Positions 6,782 through 15,294 of a DNA stretch of 56,488 nucleotides are shown in pieces. Origin of the DNA: an uncultured bacterium (lineage in GTDB: Bacteria > Bdellovibrionota_C > UBA2361 > JANWWW01); the NCBI GenBank assembly GCA_938038205.1, contig CALHSA010000016.1, positions 1 to 56,488 of the forward strand, given 5' to 3'. The first letter of the stretch is position 1. Each line of letters begins with the position of its first letter. The notes under the pieces were generated by a model that worked only from the letters and a program-made list of their open reading frames with translations, made no database searches and was not told the origin of the DNA. Both the position numbers and the translations under genes were made by a program.

Positions 6782-8784
6782 TGTCCTACCTGAGTAACAA
6801 TAATCACTCCAGAAGATGGATCAACATCAAACATGATAACATTATCCGCATAATCCTGAATCATCTCAATATGAGAAATGACAAATATCTGCCGAAAACT
6901 GTCCCGAAAGTTCCTTAACAGATTAAGTAGTTCATATCGTCTTTCGCTATCCAGATAACCAAAAACCTCATCCAGAATCAGGAATTCAAAGGTTAAGCCA
7001 CTCCTAGAAACTATCATCTCAGATAAGGCAAGGCGTAATGATAAACTTACAACATCCTCTTCCCCTCCGCTTAAAAGACTTAAAGTATCATCTCCCAAAA
7101 GAACAGAAAAATCAAAGAACTTATCTAAAGTTACACTGGTTATTTTCCCATTAGTTAATTTAGTGACATACTTACTAGCTAACTCACTAAGATACGGTCT
7201 AAGCTTAGAGGAGACATCGAACCTGAAATCAATCAAGGCTTTATCAAAAACTTCAAGCTGATCAAGTTTTTTTTCTAGAGACTGCTTCTTTTTCTCAATA
7301 TTCATCGCCTCTTGTCGCATTCTGTTTAACTCATCAAATTTCCATCTTTTAGCTTTGATATCTGCCTTTAAGTTTGAAATTTGACTCTGTAAAGTTCTCT
7401 CTTTAACATTCAAATTCGTAAGTCTCACCTCCAAAGTCGCTAAATTTCTCTCAAGTGCCTCTAAGTCGCAAAGTTTCTCCTCATAACCGGCTAACTCTTC
7501 CACTAGCTTCTGCCTCTCAAAATCTGATTTTTTTATTAGCTCAAGTTTGGACTCATAGCTAACAATCTCTTCCTTTAAACAGGATAATCTGTGAGTTTTA
7601 CTATCGATATCTTTTTTCTGCTTTAACAGCTGTTTCCTTTTCAGATCAATTTTTTTAATTTCATTCTCTAAATTCGAACTTTGAGTGTTTACATCATCTA
7701 ATTCAGCTGTTAGTGCTTTTATTTTACTCTCTAAATGCAGCTTAGCTACTTGAGGATCTCTAAGTTCTTGACCACAAGTTGGACATTTTAGTGTTTCTTT
7801 ACCAAGTTTTTTACGCAACTGTTCAAAAATTTGAATGTCTTTATTCAACTGCTCACCCCTTAATTTTAACTCAGAGATCCTAACCCTAACCTGCTGCTCA
7901 GCTTCTGCCAAACTCAAAGTATCCGCTTCGTAAAGCTTTGAAATTTCAAGTATTTCAGACTCTAAAGTTTTATAATCAAGACGAAGATCTTCTAGTTTCC
8001 CCACTAAGGTTTTAGGATCCTCAAAATTTGATAGGGATGCTTTAATCACCTCTGCCCTCTCTCTAATCTTATTTAATTCATTTAATTTGGCACTTAATTC
8101 TTGAAACCTACTCCTAGTTTCATTGATTTCATCAATCAACCTTTTTAAGTCTCCCTCTAACTCGAAAAGCTTACCTTCACTATCTGATATTTCTTTATAG
8201 ATATTATCTGGGTCTTCTATTAAATTGTTTAGTGCGATTTGAGATAGCTCTTGCAATTTTCCCTTAGTCTCTTTTTTTTCTTCCCTAATACTAACTATAA
8301 ATTTGTCAACAATATCATATCCAAGCATCTCTAGAATAAAGTTCTCTCTGTCTGCTCTTGATTTCATTCTCGATAAAAACTCAAGCTTTTTCTGTTCCGC
8401 ATAAAAAGCACTTGTAAATTGTTCGAAAGTCATCTTTAAAAGATTGGAGATAAAAGATGATACATCCGATGTACCGGATACTATAACCTTGTCTTTTAAT
8501 TTTAGCTCTGCACCGTTAATTGTCCTAATTATTGAATATTTTTTTTTATCTAAGGTGAATTCTAGCTCAACTCTCGGTACTGATTCAGGATCCCATATAG
8601 GTATTAAATCCTTCATTTTAGTGCGTAAAGCCTGGGAGCCATAAAGAGCAAAAGAGATACCCTCAAATATTGTAGATTTACCCGAACCATTTGGACCAAT
8701 TAACGCCGTAATCCCATCTTTAAAATCAATGACAGTATTTCTATGATGTCTAAAATTACACAAAACAATCTTATCGATTCTCAT
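6778..8784 (-). CDS. sbcC: SbcC/Rad50-type exonuclease ATPase subunit
   Basis: This 668-residue SMC-like ATPase has a Walker A motif GPNGSGKST at residues 30-38. Two long coiled coils flank a Rad50 zinc hook, CPTCG at about 333. The C-terminal lobe has the ABC signature LLSGGEEDVVS (about 566-576) and Walker B/D-loop LDEVFGYLD (about 607-615). With SbcD it resects DNA ends and opens hairpins. The arms are short, as the protein is much smaller than the roughly 1050 residues of E. coli SbcC, but both ATPase halves and the hook are intact. It overlaps sbcD by 14 bases. Confidence 0.93.
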   Translation of the reverse strand: MRIDKIVLCNFRHHRNTVIDFKDGITALIGPNGSGKSTIFEGISFALYGSQALRTKMKDLIPIWDPESVPRVELEFTLDKKKYSIIRTINGAELKLKDKVIVSGTSDVSSFISNLLKMTFEQFTSAFYAEQKKLEFLSRMKSRADRENFILEMLGYDIVDKFIVSIREEKKETKGKLQELSQIALNNLIEDPDNIYKEISDSEGKLFELEGDLKRLIDEINETRSRFQELSAKLNELNKIRERAEVIKASLSNFEDPKTLVGKLEDLRLDYKTLESEILEISKLYEADTLSLAEAEQQVRVRISELKLRGEQLNKDIQIFEQLRKKLGKETLKCPTCGQELRDPQVAKLHLESKIKALTAELDDVNTQSSNLENEIKKIDLKRKQLLKQKKDIDSKTHRLSCLKEEIVSYESKLELIKKSDFERQKLVEELAGYEEKLCDLEALERNLATLEVRLTNLNVKERTLQSQISNLKADIKAKRWKFDELNRMRQEAMNIEKKKQSLEKKLDQLEVFDKALIDFRFDVSSKLRPYLSELASKYVTKLTNGKITSVTLDKFFDFSVLLGDDTLSLLSGGEEDVVSLSLRLALSEMIVSRSGLTFEFLILDEVFGYLDSERRYELLNLLRNFRDSFRQIFVISHIEMIQDYADNVIMFDVDPSSGVIIVTQVGQ

Positions 8785-9859
8785 TAGAAATAAAATTCTT
8801 AAACTTTTCCAGTAATAACTCTCTCTCGGTGGATTTTATATCATAATTTTTTATAAAGTCTTGAAATTCATCAAAAATTGTACTTTTGAAAAATCTGCTC
8901 GGGATTTTTGCCTCAAAAGAAGAGGCCAAATCCGTATCAACTTGAAGTACAAAAGTTTTTGATTTTAAATTTCTAAACCTCGTTGAAGAAAGAATAGTTA
9001 GATGCTCTCGAGTACAATTTACAAGGGAAACTTTCACCAGAGCATCAGATAAATCTTCTCTCAAGTTAGCCTCAATGATTCCTAAAACATCTTCCTTTGA
9101 GAGATTTTTACAATCTATTGGATCAAAAACGACAACTTTTCTTGTCGAAATAACTCTATGAGCGATTACCTTAAAAGGTTTTATGTTTACTTCGAGGAAA
9201 ACCTTAGGAGTTTTGATTTCACTCCAAAAATTATTTGAAACCCAATCCAAACTTCCTGAGTACCATGCGTTTAATAATACCTCCTTGCACTCATGCAAAT
9301 CTCCCATCGCTATGTAATCCATCGGGTATACTGAGTTTAAATCCGAGATGCTCAATTTAGCTCGGTCGTCTACTTCTTTAACTAGCGTGTGAAGGGTTAA
9401 TATTTTTTTATAATTTTTGTAACCATACGTTTCCCTTAAAAATTCAAAGGCGGAATCAGGCTGGCAAATGCAGTAAACAACACAACCAAGGTCATCTAAT
9501 CTTAAAACTGAATTAGAGGTAATTACATACACGTTATCGTAAAACTTTAAGCACTCCACAGGACTTACAATTTCCCTTTTTTTAGGTTTATCATGGTTAC
9601 CACTAATTATTACAACCCGTGTATTCCTCAAGTTACGGATGATTTGTAAAGCAGATACGATGGAGAAATTGCTTGGTTTAGTTGAGTCAAACAAGTCTCC
9701 GGATATAATCACCAAATCGGGGTTTAGTGATGCTGTTTTATAAACCACTTCCTCAAAAGTTTTAACAACATCAAACTCTCTTTGATTTATTCCATCGTTA
9801 GTGACTTTATTAAATCTCTGATAACCCAAATGAACATCAGAGATATGTATTACTCTCAT
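8771..9859 (-). CDS. sbcD: SbcD/Mre11-type nuclease subunit
   Basis: This 362-residue metallophosphoesterase forms the nuclease half of the SbcCD (Mre11-Rad50) complex. The phosphodiesterase motifs are all visible: HISDVHLG near residue 5, SGDLFDS near 53, SGNHD near 91, and MGDLHE further on. It is followed by sbcC with a 14-base overlap. The start ATG at 9859 is 62 bases from the divergent TadZ-like gene, so their promoters share that gap. Confidence 0.92.
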   Translation of the reverse strand: MRVIHISDVHLGYQRFNKVTNDGINQREFDVVKTFEEVVYKTASLNPDLVIISGDLFDSTKPSNFSIVSALQIIRNLRNTRVVIISGNHDKPKKREIVSPVECLKFYDNVYVITSNSVLRLDDLGCVVYCICQPDSAFEFLRETYGYKNYKKILTLHTLVKEVDDRAKLSISDLNSVYPMDYIAMGDLHECKEVLLNAWYSGSLDWVSNNFWSEIKTPKVFLEVNIKPFKVIAHRVISTRKVVVFDPIDCKNLSKEDVLGIIEANLREDLSDALVKVSLVNCTREHLTILSSTRFRNLKSKTFVLQVDTDLASSFEAKIPSRFFKSTIFDEFQDFIKNYDIKSTERELLLEKFKNFISNENR

Positions 9860-9878
9860 TTTTCGAATTCTGAATCAC

Positions 9879-9907
9879 TTAAGTATATTAAATGATTATT
9901 CTAAAAT
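9879..9907 (+). promoter_or_regulatory. Promoter candidate before the TadZ-like gene (TTAAGT / TAAAAT)
   Basis: TTAAGT at 9879-9884 and TAAAAT at 9902-9907 are 17 bases apart, and the -10 box again sits in the context TCTAAAATAG. The predicted transcript start leaves a leader of about 8 bases before the ATG at 9922. Confidence 0.45.
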
Positions 9908-9921
9908 AGAGTGAGAGCTGC

Positions 9922-11136
9922 ATGAAAATTACTGTAGTTGACGTTGATTCTCAAAGTAGAGGAGTTTGTTATCAAAAAGTTTTAGATCTGGTTAATAATC
10001 ATAAGCTCCCGTTCACTGTATCCAGTTCATCTCCTGAGGCACTTGAGCGGGAAAAAGAGGTACAGGTAGTGATTTTGGGACAATCGATTATCAGAAAGTT
10101 TAGTTCTCAGATAAACGTTCTTAAAAGAGCACATCCAAAAGCAATTTTTATAGCCTTTACTCCTGAATATCGGCTATCGGTTGGCTTTGTGGAAAAGTTA
10201 GCACTTTTAGGGGTAGATGAGGTTTTTGATTCAGAAACATCAGAGTATGAGATTAAGAAAAGGTTAATTTTTGTACTTCATAGAGTTAGGCAAAGCAACG
10301 GATATGGTGGATTAGTAACCTTGATTGGCTCAAAAGGTAACTCAGGAGTGACCTCGTTAGTTTCAGCCTTAGGGGAGAGTTTTACCAATAAAAATTTTTC
10401 TACTTGCCTTATAGATTCCGATTTTGAGTATCAAAATCTCTCCCGTTTTTTAATGTGTAAACAGCCCGCCAGTATTGAACTAGCAGATATTCTTCTTATG
10501 AATAGAGGGCTATCATTCGAAACCCTGTTATCTTCAATATATGAGTTAAATTCTACAGGTAGTTTAGGTTTATTAACCCCACCCAATCTCGGATTTGATG
10601 AAATGCTAACCAAAGATAAGATATCGCAGAATTATTTGGATTGCTTAGGACTTCTCTCAAATAAGTTTGATGTGCTAATTCTTGATTTGCCTTTTCACGC
10701 CCCAAGTAAATTCAAGGAGTTAATTATATCTAATTCAGACACTATAATATTCGTAGTCACCCCTGAGGCCACTAGTTTATTAAACTTCATAAATATTTTG
10801 CAAAAATTTAAAACTAAATTAATGCACTCAACTAGAATTGGAATTGTGGTTAATTTTCATTTTGATGGAGGGATTCCAATAAAACTAATTAAGAGTGAAG
10901 CTGAAAATATCATTGATTCGGTTAATTTTTTAGAAAAGATTAGCGCGTGTTCTAAAGCTAAATTTTGGGCAGGCTCGAGTAAGACTTTTTATGGGTCTGC
11001 TTCTAGTAGACTAAAACAAGAGATTGACAAAATTTCATCTCAGCTTAAAGAAACACTAAATTTACCTGAGAGGGCGGCGGAGGCTCTTACAGGTTCAACA
11101 ACACTTGCTTTAAATTCAGGACTGAATAATAATTAA
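9922..11136 (+). CDS. TadZ/CpaE-like pilus-localisation ATPase
   Basis: This 404-residue protein has a receiver-like N-terminal domain (about 1-125) followed by a MinD/ParA-type ATPase domain. The deviant Walker A reads GSKGNSGVTS at about 137-146. The position of the usual second lysine (KGGxGKT) is Val, which matches the atypical Walker A of TadZ/CpaE rather than true ParA. DSDFEYQNLSRFL and LILDLPFH follow as the Walker A' and B-like segments. TadZ directs polar assembly of the Tad (Flp) pilus. The flp gene follows 4 bases downstream; no other tad genes are in the window. The last 35 residues are low-complexity. Confidence 0.8.
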   Translation: MKITVVDVDSQSRGVCYQKVLDLVNNHKLPFTVSSSSPEALEREKEVQVVILGQSIIRKFSSQINVLKRAHPKAIFIAFTPEYRLSVGFVEKLALLGVDEVFDSETSEYEIKKRLIFVLHRVRQSNGYGGLVTLIGSKGNSGVTSLVSALGESFTNKNFSTCLIDSDFEYQNLSRFLMCKQPASIELADILLMNRGLSFETLLSSIYELNSTGSLGLLTPPNLGFDEMLTKDKISQNYLDCLGLLSNKFDVLILDLPFHAPSKFKELIISNSDTIIFVVTPEATSLLNFINILQKFKTKLMHSTRIGIVVNFHFDGGIPIKLIKSEAENIIDSVNFLEKISACSKAKFWAGSSKTFYGSASSRLKQEIDKISSQLKETLNLPERAAEALTGSTTLALNSGLNNN

Positions 11137-11140
11137 TATT

Positions 11141-11317
11141 ATGAGAGGTCAGTTAGGTGCTAGTGCATTAGAGTATGCTTTGTTAGCTGTTGTGGTTGGT
11201 ATTGTTATTTGGGGAGGTTTGAACTTATTTGGAACACAGATAGCCAACTTTTTAAACGCCCTTGGAGGAGCAGTAGAACAAGCAGGCCAACAAGTTCAGT
11301 TTGATTTTAACCCTTAA
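11141..11317 (+). CDS. flp: Flp-type pilin (prepilin, 58 aa)
   Basis: The ATG at 11141, 4 bases after the TadZ-like stop, encodes a 58-residue prepilin. A five-residue leader-like start MRGQL is followed by G-ASALEY, the Flp prepilin-peptidase site (G/XXXXEY), and then a hydrophobic helix ALLAVVVGIVIWGG. The C-terminus is short and Gln-rich. The predicted mature pilin is about 52 residues, typical for Flp. It probably polymerises into a Tad adhesion pilus. It is followed by an inverted repeat that probably ends the transcript. Adjacency to the TadZ-like ATPase supports both calls. Confidence 0.9.
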   Translation: MRGQLGASALEYALLAVVVGIVIWGGLNLFGTQIANFLNALGGAVEQAGQQVQFDFNP

Positions 11318-11353
11318 TATTTATCTTTAACCCCCACATTATTCAGGGTTGGT

Positions 11354-11388
11354 AAGGGGTTTGTTTATGTAAAGTAAACAAGCCCCTT
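11354..11388 (+). terminator. Inverted-repeat terminator after flp
   Basis: AAGGGGTTTGTTTA at 11354-11367 pairs with TAAACAAGCCCCTT at 11375-11388, a 14-bp stem with one T-G pair and a 7-base loop. The sequence after it (ATTGGCTTTATCTTCTTTT) is T-rich rather than a pure T tract. It lies 36 bases after the flp stop. The 100 bases between it and tRNA-Pro show nothing else. Confidence 0.6.
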
Positions 11389-11488
11389 ATTGGCTTTATC
11401 TTCTTTTAAGTGTAGATAACCTGTATACCGGCAGCCAGAAAAATCAGATTTAGTAGCAATATTTCTAAATGATATTGAATTATTAATA

Positions 11489-11563
11489 TCGGGGTGAGAG
11501 GATTTGAACCTCCGACCTCACGGACCCGAACCGTGCGCTCTTGCCAAGCTGAGCTACACCCCG
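11489..11563 (-). tRNA. tRNA-Pro (anticodon CGG)
   Basis: The reverse complement folds into a complete cloverleaf. The acceptor stem CGGGGTG pairs with CACCCCG, the anticodon stem CACGG/CCGTG carries loop TTCGGGT (anticodon CGG), the T loop is TTCAAAT, and the discriminator is A. The CGGGG 5' end is typical of bacterial tRNA-Pro. The 3' CCA is not encoded. The gene begins 4 bases after the stop of the RNase D-like gene on the same strand, so the two probably share a transcript. Confidence 0.95.
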
Positions 11564-11567
11564 AAAA

Positions 11568-12518
11568 TCAATCCTTTACTTCTATTTGTAACCTAAAATT
11601 TTTACCAACATCAATTATCAATTCTTCCATCAAGCTAGGACTAAGGTTAAATTCTCTCCAAATTGCCTTCAGTTTATCCCGTTTAACATATGGTTCAATG
11701 ACCTGGTCCGCTATTTCAGGGTACTTCTTTTTAAGCAATTCAATAGATACCTCTGTTTTTCTTACCTCTTGTAATCTAGCAGACCCATACTCATTTTCAT
11801 AGTAGTTATCGTATTTTGGCAATAAAACTTTTACTCTTTGTTTTATCTCCTCTAGGAGATAATCAACATCACTTAATTCATCAAAAATAGGTTTAATTAA
11901 ATCGGCTCTCTTCAAGGTTAGCTCTTTAAAACTTTTCAGTAATCCATCTATATCTTGAGAAAGAGTATAATCAAGTTTATCTTTAATAGACTTCAAAATT
12001 ACAAAAATTTTATACGTAACTTCAGCGTCAGATGCTGCATAAAGAATCTGAGAATCTGACAAAGGTCTTCTTGACCAATCACTTGTTTGCAAACTTTTGT
12101 CCAGAGAGTAACCTAAAAAATGCTCCGTTAGAGTTGACAATCTAAACCCATCTAAGTGAGGACGTATTTTTTTTGCAAGTTCAAGCGTGCATTCATAGTT
12201 CTTTAACTCTAGACCTAAGGATTCAAAAATCTTGTACTCGAAGCTAACATTATGAGCAACTTTTTTTACCTCCTTCGATTCAATAACAGGTTTGAAAAGA
12301 TCTGAGCAATTCTCTAATGCAATACAATCAAAAATATAATTAGTTCGAATCTCTTCAGAGGAGAACTGGGCTAAACATAAACGATTCGAGCCGTACTGCC
12401 AACCCGCTGTTTCAGTGTCAACAGCTACTAAAGCACAAGTTAGTAGATTATCAATAGCTTCCCGAGCTCTCTCCCAATCATCTATAAAATTTATCTCCCA
12501 CTCTGGTGAATATAACAC
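11568..12518 (-). CDS. RNase D-like DEDDy 3'-5' exonuclease
   Basis: This 316-residue protein has an N-terminal DEDDy exonuclease domain. Exo I is Asp34-x-Glu36 in AVDTETAG and Exo III is Tyr160-x3-Asp164 in LYAASDAEVTY. Exo II reads KKVAHNVSFEYKIFE, where the expected Asp after Phe is Glu94. The C-terminal 110 residues are helical and fit a single HRDC-like region. RNase D family enzymes trim tRNA 3' ends, and tRNA-Pro follows 4 bases downstream. The GTG start has a TAAAAT box 6 bases upstream, predicting a leaderless message. Confidence 0.8.
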   Translation of the reverse strand: MLYSPEWEINFIDDWERAREAIDNLLTCALVAVDTETAGWQYGSNRLCLAQFSSEEIRTNYIFDCIALENCSDLFKPVIESKEVKKVAHNVSFEYKIFESLGLELKNYECTLELAKKIRPHLDGFRLSTLTEHFLGYSLDKSLQTSDWSRRPLSDSQILYAASDAEVTYKIFVILKSIKDKLDYTLSQDIDGLLKSFKELTLKRADLIKPIFDELSDVDYLLEEIKQRVKVLLPKYDNYYENEYGSARLQEVRKTEVSIELLKKKYPEIADQVIEPYVKRDKLKAIWREFNLSPSLMEELIIDVGKNFRLQIEVKD

Positions 12519-12530
12519 TTAAAAATTTTA
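12519..12530 (-). promoter_or_regulatory. Leaderless-type -10 box of the RNase D-like gene
   Basis: Read on the minus strand, TAAAAT (12530-12525) is followed by six bases (TTTTAA) and then the GTG start at 12518. With normal -10 to +1 spacing, transcription would start at or within one base of the start codon. No convincing -35 box is seen. Confidence 0.35.
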
Positions 12531-12572
12531 CAAAATTATTACAATTTAGCCACAACTTGGAAACATTACAAA

Positions 12573-13238
12573 TTGGAAAATCAGCGAAAATTTTTATATA
12601 TGGTGCTGAAAGGTTCAATTAAAAAGGAATTAAGCAAATTAAAAGATCAAGATTTAGTTAAAAGGGCTCAAAAACACGATAAAGATTGTTTTATAGAGCT
12701 CTTTAAAAGATATGAAGGAAAAGTAAAGCAACTTGCATTTAGAATTACCAAGTCTATAGAAGACGCGCAGGATGTGTGTCAGGAGGTATTTACAACAGTT
12801 TACCTAAAAATAAACGATTTTAAAGGAAAATCAGCTTTTAGCTCATGGTTATATCGAATCGCTTTTAATGCTGCACTTATGAAATTACGTAAAGATAAAG
12901 ATAAACGCTTAAATTCCCCTATTGATGAGGTAGAGCAATCAAAAATTCAAGTTGAACAACCTTGCGAATTCAGAACTGAGGATTGTCACGATTACACAGA
13001 ATTAAGAGAAATTGTTTTATCAGCGATTGAAAAACTGCCACCACAGTACAAACAAATTATAAGTCTCGGTGATTTACAAAACCTAACTCATGATGAAATC
13101 GCAGTTATTACCGGTTTATCAATCTCTGCAATTAAAAGTAGGTTACATCGAGCCAGAATCCTTTTAAAGAAAAGAGTTAAATTGGCACTGATGGAGGCAT
13201 CACCAAAACTGGCCGTATATGAACAAATTCACTGCTAG
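12573..13238 (+). CDS. ECF-type RNA polymerase sigma factor
   Basis: This sigma-70 family group 4 protein of up to 221 residues has a region 2 block with CFIELFKRYEGKVKQLAFR, DAQDVCQEVF and FSSWLYRIAFNAALMKLRK. A linker follows, then region 4 with LPPQYKQII and LTHDEIAVITGLSISAIKSRLHRARILL (helix-turn-helix). It would direct an extracytoplasmic or stress regulon. The start is uncertain: TTG at 12573 (GGAAA about 9 bases upstream) or ATG at 12600, which gives 212 residues. No anti-sigma gene adjoins it; the only anti-sigma-like protein in the window is at 5475-5684. It converges on prfB with an 11-base gap. Confidence 0.9.
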   Translation: MENQRKFLYMVLKGSIKKELSKLKDQDLVKRAQKHDKDCFIELFKRYEGKVKQLAFRITKSIEDAQDVCQEVFTTVYLKINDFKGKSAFSSWLYRIAFNAALMKLRKDKDKRLNSPIDEVEQSKIQVEQPCEFRTEDCHDYTELREIVLSAIEKLPPQYKQIISLGDLQNLTHDEIAVITGLSISAIKSRLHRARILLKKRVKLALMEASPKLAVYEQIHC

Positions 13239-13249
13239 CTCAGACTTTT

Positions 13250-14339
13250 TTACTTTTTTAATAAACTCTCAATAATTTCAGATAAATCACCGTCAAGAAC
13301 ATCCTCAGCAGAGGAGGTTTCATACCCACTTCTTACATCCTTAACCAATTTATATGGGTATAAAACATAATTTCTCACCTGATTTCCAAAATCGATCTCA
13401 TTTTTACTTCCGATCAAAGCTTGAAGCTCATTCCTGCGTTTCTCTTCCTCTAAACTTACCAATTTAGAGCGCAATATTTTCATAGCTAATTCTCTATTCT
13501 TAAGCTGGCTTCTTTCAGATTGAACAGAAACTACTATTCCCGTCGGTTTGTGTTTTATTCTAACAGCTGAATCTGTTTTGTTAACATACTGGCCACCGGC
13601 TCCACTAGCTCTAAACGTTTCAATCTCTAAGTCTTCTGGCCTAATTTCAACTTTGCATTCCACCTCAACATCAGGCAGCACTAAAACTGAAGCAAAACTC
13701 GTATGTCTTCTCCTATTTGCATCAAAAGGCGATATTCTGACTAAGCGATGAACTCCTTTCTCATTTTTAAGATACCCGTAAGCATACTTACCCTTAACAA
13801 ACAATGTAGCAGATTTAATTCCTGCTTGTTCACCAGCTCTATACTCTAGAATCTCAACATCAAACCCATTTTTTTCAGCCCACCTACAATACATTCTAAG
13901 TAGCATTTCCGCCCAATCCATTGCCTCTGTGCCGCCCGAGCCCGCATTTATCTCTAAAATCGCATTTAATTGGTCATAAGGTTCAGTGAATAATAATCGT
14001 ATTCTATTCTGTTTAACTATATCCGCAAGATTCTCTAACTTCTGGTTAAGAGTGGTTCTGTACTTTTCATCAAGTTCAGCTAAATCTTTAGCTAATTTAA
14101 CTTCATCCACTAAAGAGCGAATTTTACTTGCTAAAGTTATTTCGCGCTCGAGATAAGATTTTTCTTTTAATAATTCCGCTGACTGATCACTTGATTGCCA
14201 AAATTCTCCAAAGCTTAAGTTAGCATTTATTTCATCTAACCTAGCTTGTAACTTAGAGCAGTCAAAGAAAGTCGAGTAAAGATTCGGCTTCGTTCAACAA
14301 ATCCTCAAAACTTATTACTGTTCTCTGCAAGTCATTCAT
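13250..14339 (-). CDS. prfB: Peptide chain release factor 2, with programmed +1 frameshift
   Basis: RF2 terminates translation at UGA and UAA. The 25-codon first frame starts at the ATG at 14339 (MNDLQRTVISFE) and ends at an in-frame TGA (14264-14262). A +1 shift at CTT-T-GAC continues into 337 codons, giving about 362 residues, the normal RF2 length. The second frame carries the UGA-specificity tripeptide SPF (VRISPFDANRRR) and the catalytic GGQ (GAGGQYVNKTDS). Treating the frame from 14110 as the whole gene would miss the N-terminal helical domain. The first ATG lies 16 bases from the divergent ABC ATPase gene. Confidence 0.96.
14261..14267 (-). promoter_or_regulatory. prfB +1 programmed frameshift site (CTTTGAC)
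   Basis: Minus-strand CTTTGAC places TGA in the zero frame after codon 25, followed by C, the weak-termination context of autoregulatory RF2 frameshifting. When RF2 is scarce, the ribosome slips from CUU to UUU and continues. The bases before the site (CTCGACTTT) lack the Shine-Dalgarno-like AGGGGG that stimulates the shift in E. coli. Confidence 0.92.
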
Positions 14340-14355
14340 GATTTAATTGTGACAG

Positions 14356-15294
14356 GTGGGCTTATCGGTTGTCAACGTTGCGAAAAAGTTCGAAAACGTT
14401 ATTTTTAAAAATGTAAGCTTTACTATAGAGAGAGGAGAGTCACTCACAATTTTAGGCTTCTCAGGCAGTGGTAAATCCACTCTTCTAAGAATTATTTGTG
14501 GATTAGAGAAACCATCAGAGGGTGAGGTTTATTTAGATAATAAATCAATTGAAGAGCAAGTTGGTAAAGTTGTATTAGTTTTTCAGAATTATGCCCTTTG
14601 GCCACATTTGACAGTTCTAGAAAATGTTCTTTTACCTCTTAAATATAAGGGTTTTACAAAAGATCAAGCGATCAAAAAGGCTAAAAGCTCGTTAGCCTTG
14701 TTACAAATATCTCAACTTGCCGATAAATATCCAAACCAAATCTCAGGTGGGCAGCAACAAAGAGTAGCTCTAGCTAGAGCATTAGCATTCGAACCCGATT
14801 TTGTTTTACTGGATGAGCCTTTTGCTAACTTAGACCCTGCACTTAGGAGAAACGCAGTAGTTGACATAAAGAAGTATTTTGAAATGCTTAAAATAGGATC
14901 AATTCTTGTTACTCATAATGTTGATGATGCTGCAGAGTTTTCCAAGAGTATGGCTGTGCTACACTCAGGAACTTTTTATGGCCCCTCATCGTTTAATGAC
15001 TTTTATTTCAAGCCTCCTAATCTTGAAGTAGCATCTATTTTTGGGAATATATCGTACGTAAGGACAGAAAGCGGCACGATTGTAACCCGACCCGAACTTA
15101 TTCAGATCCTGAATGGAAAAAATTTTGAAATAATTGACGTAAGTGTTAGAAGAAACTTATACATAGTAAAAGCTGTTAGGGATAACGTTATTACCACAGT
15201 TGAGATTCCAGCAGATAATGCACCTGAACTTAAAAAAGGAGACAGAGTTGATCTCAAGGTAGAATCCCATAACATACTTTTTAAACTGGTGTGA
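14356..15294 (+). CDS. ABC transporter ATPase, iron(III)/FbpC-like
   Basis: This 312-residue ATPase has Walker A GFSGSGKST (34-42), Q-loop VFQNYALWPH, signature ISGGQQQRVALARAL, Walker B FVLLDEPFANLD and the switch VTHNVDDA. The C-terminal 90 residues form a TOBE-like domain, as in the FbpC/PotA subfamily. It energises import by the permease at 15294 and binding protein at 16835. A stop lies just upstream in frame, so the GTG at 14356 is the earliest start. The stop overlaps the permease ATG. The substrate is most likely ferric iron from family resemblance, but sulfate, thiamine or polyamine cannot be excluded. Confidence 0.9.
   Translation: MGLSVVNVAKKFENVIFKNVSFTIERGESLTILGFSGSGKSTLLRIICGLEKPSEGEVYLDNKSIEEQVGKVVLVFQNYALWPHLTVLENVLLPLKYKGFTKDQAIKKAKSSLALLQISQLADKYPNQISGGQQQRVALARALAFEPDFVLLDEPFANLDPALRRNAVVDIKKYFEMLKIGSILVTHNVDDAAEFSKSMAVLHSGTFYGPSSFNDFYFKPPNLEVASIFGNISYVRTESGTIVTRPELIQILNGKNFEIIDVSVRRNLYIVKAVRDNVITTVEIPADNAPELKKGDRVDLKVESHNILFKLV

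Noticed and set aside
11494-11802. 102-residue frame starting RGFEPPTSRTRTVRS
   Set aside because: It starts inside tRNA-Pro on the other strand and continues antisense to the RNase D-like gene; the opening peptide is the usual translation of a tRNA complement.
14719-14726. GCCGATAA resembling a sigma-28 -10 box
   Set aside because: It is inside the ABC ATPase coding region with no matching upstream TAAA element or downstream flagellar gene.
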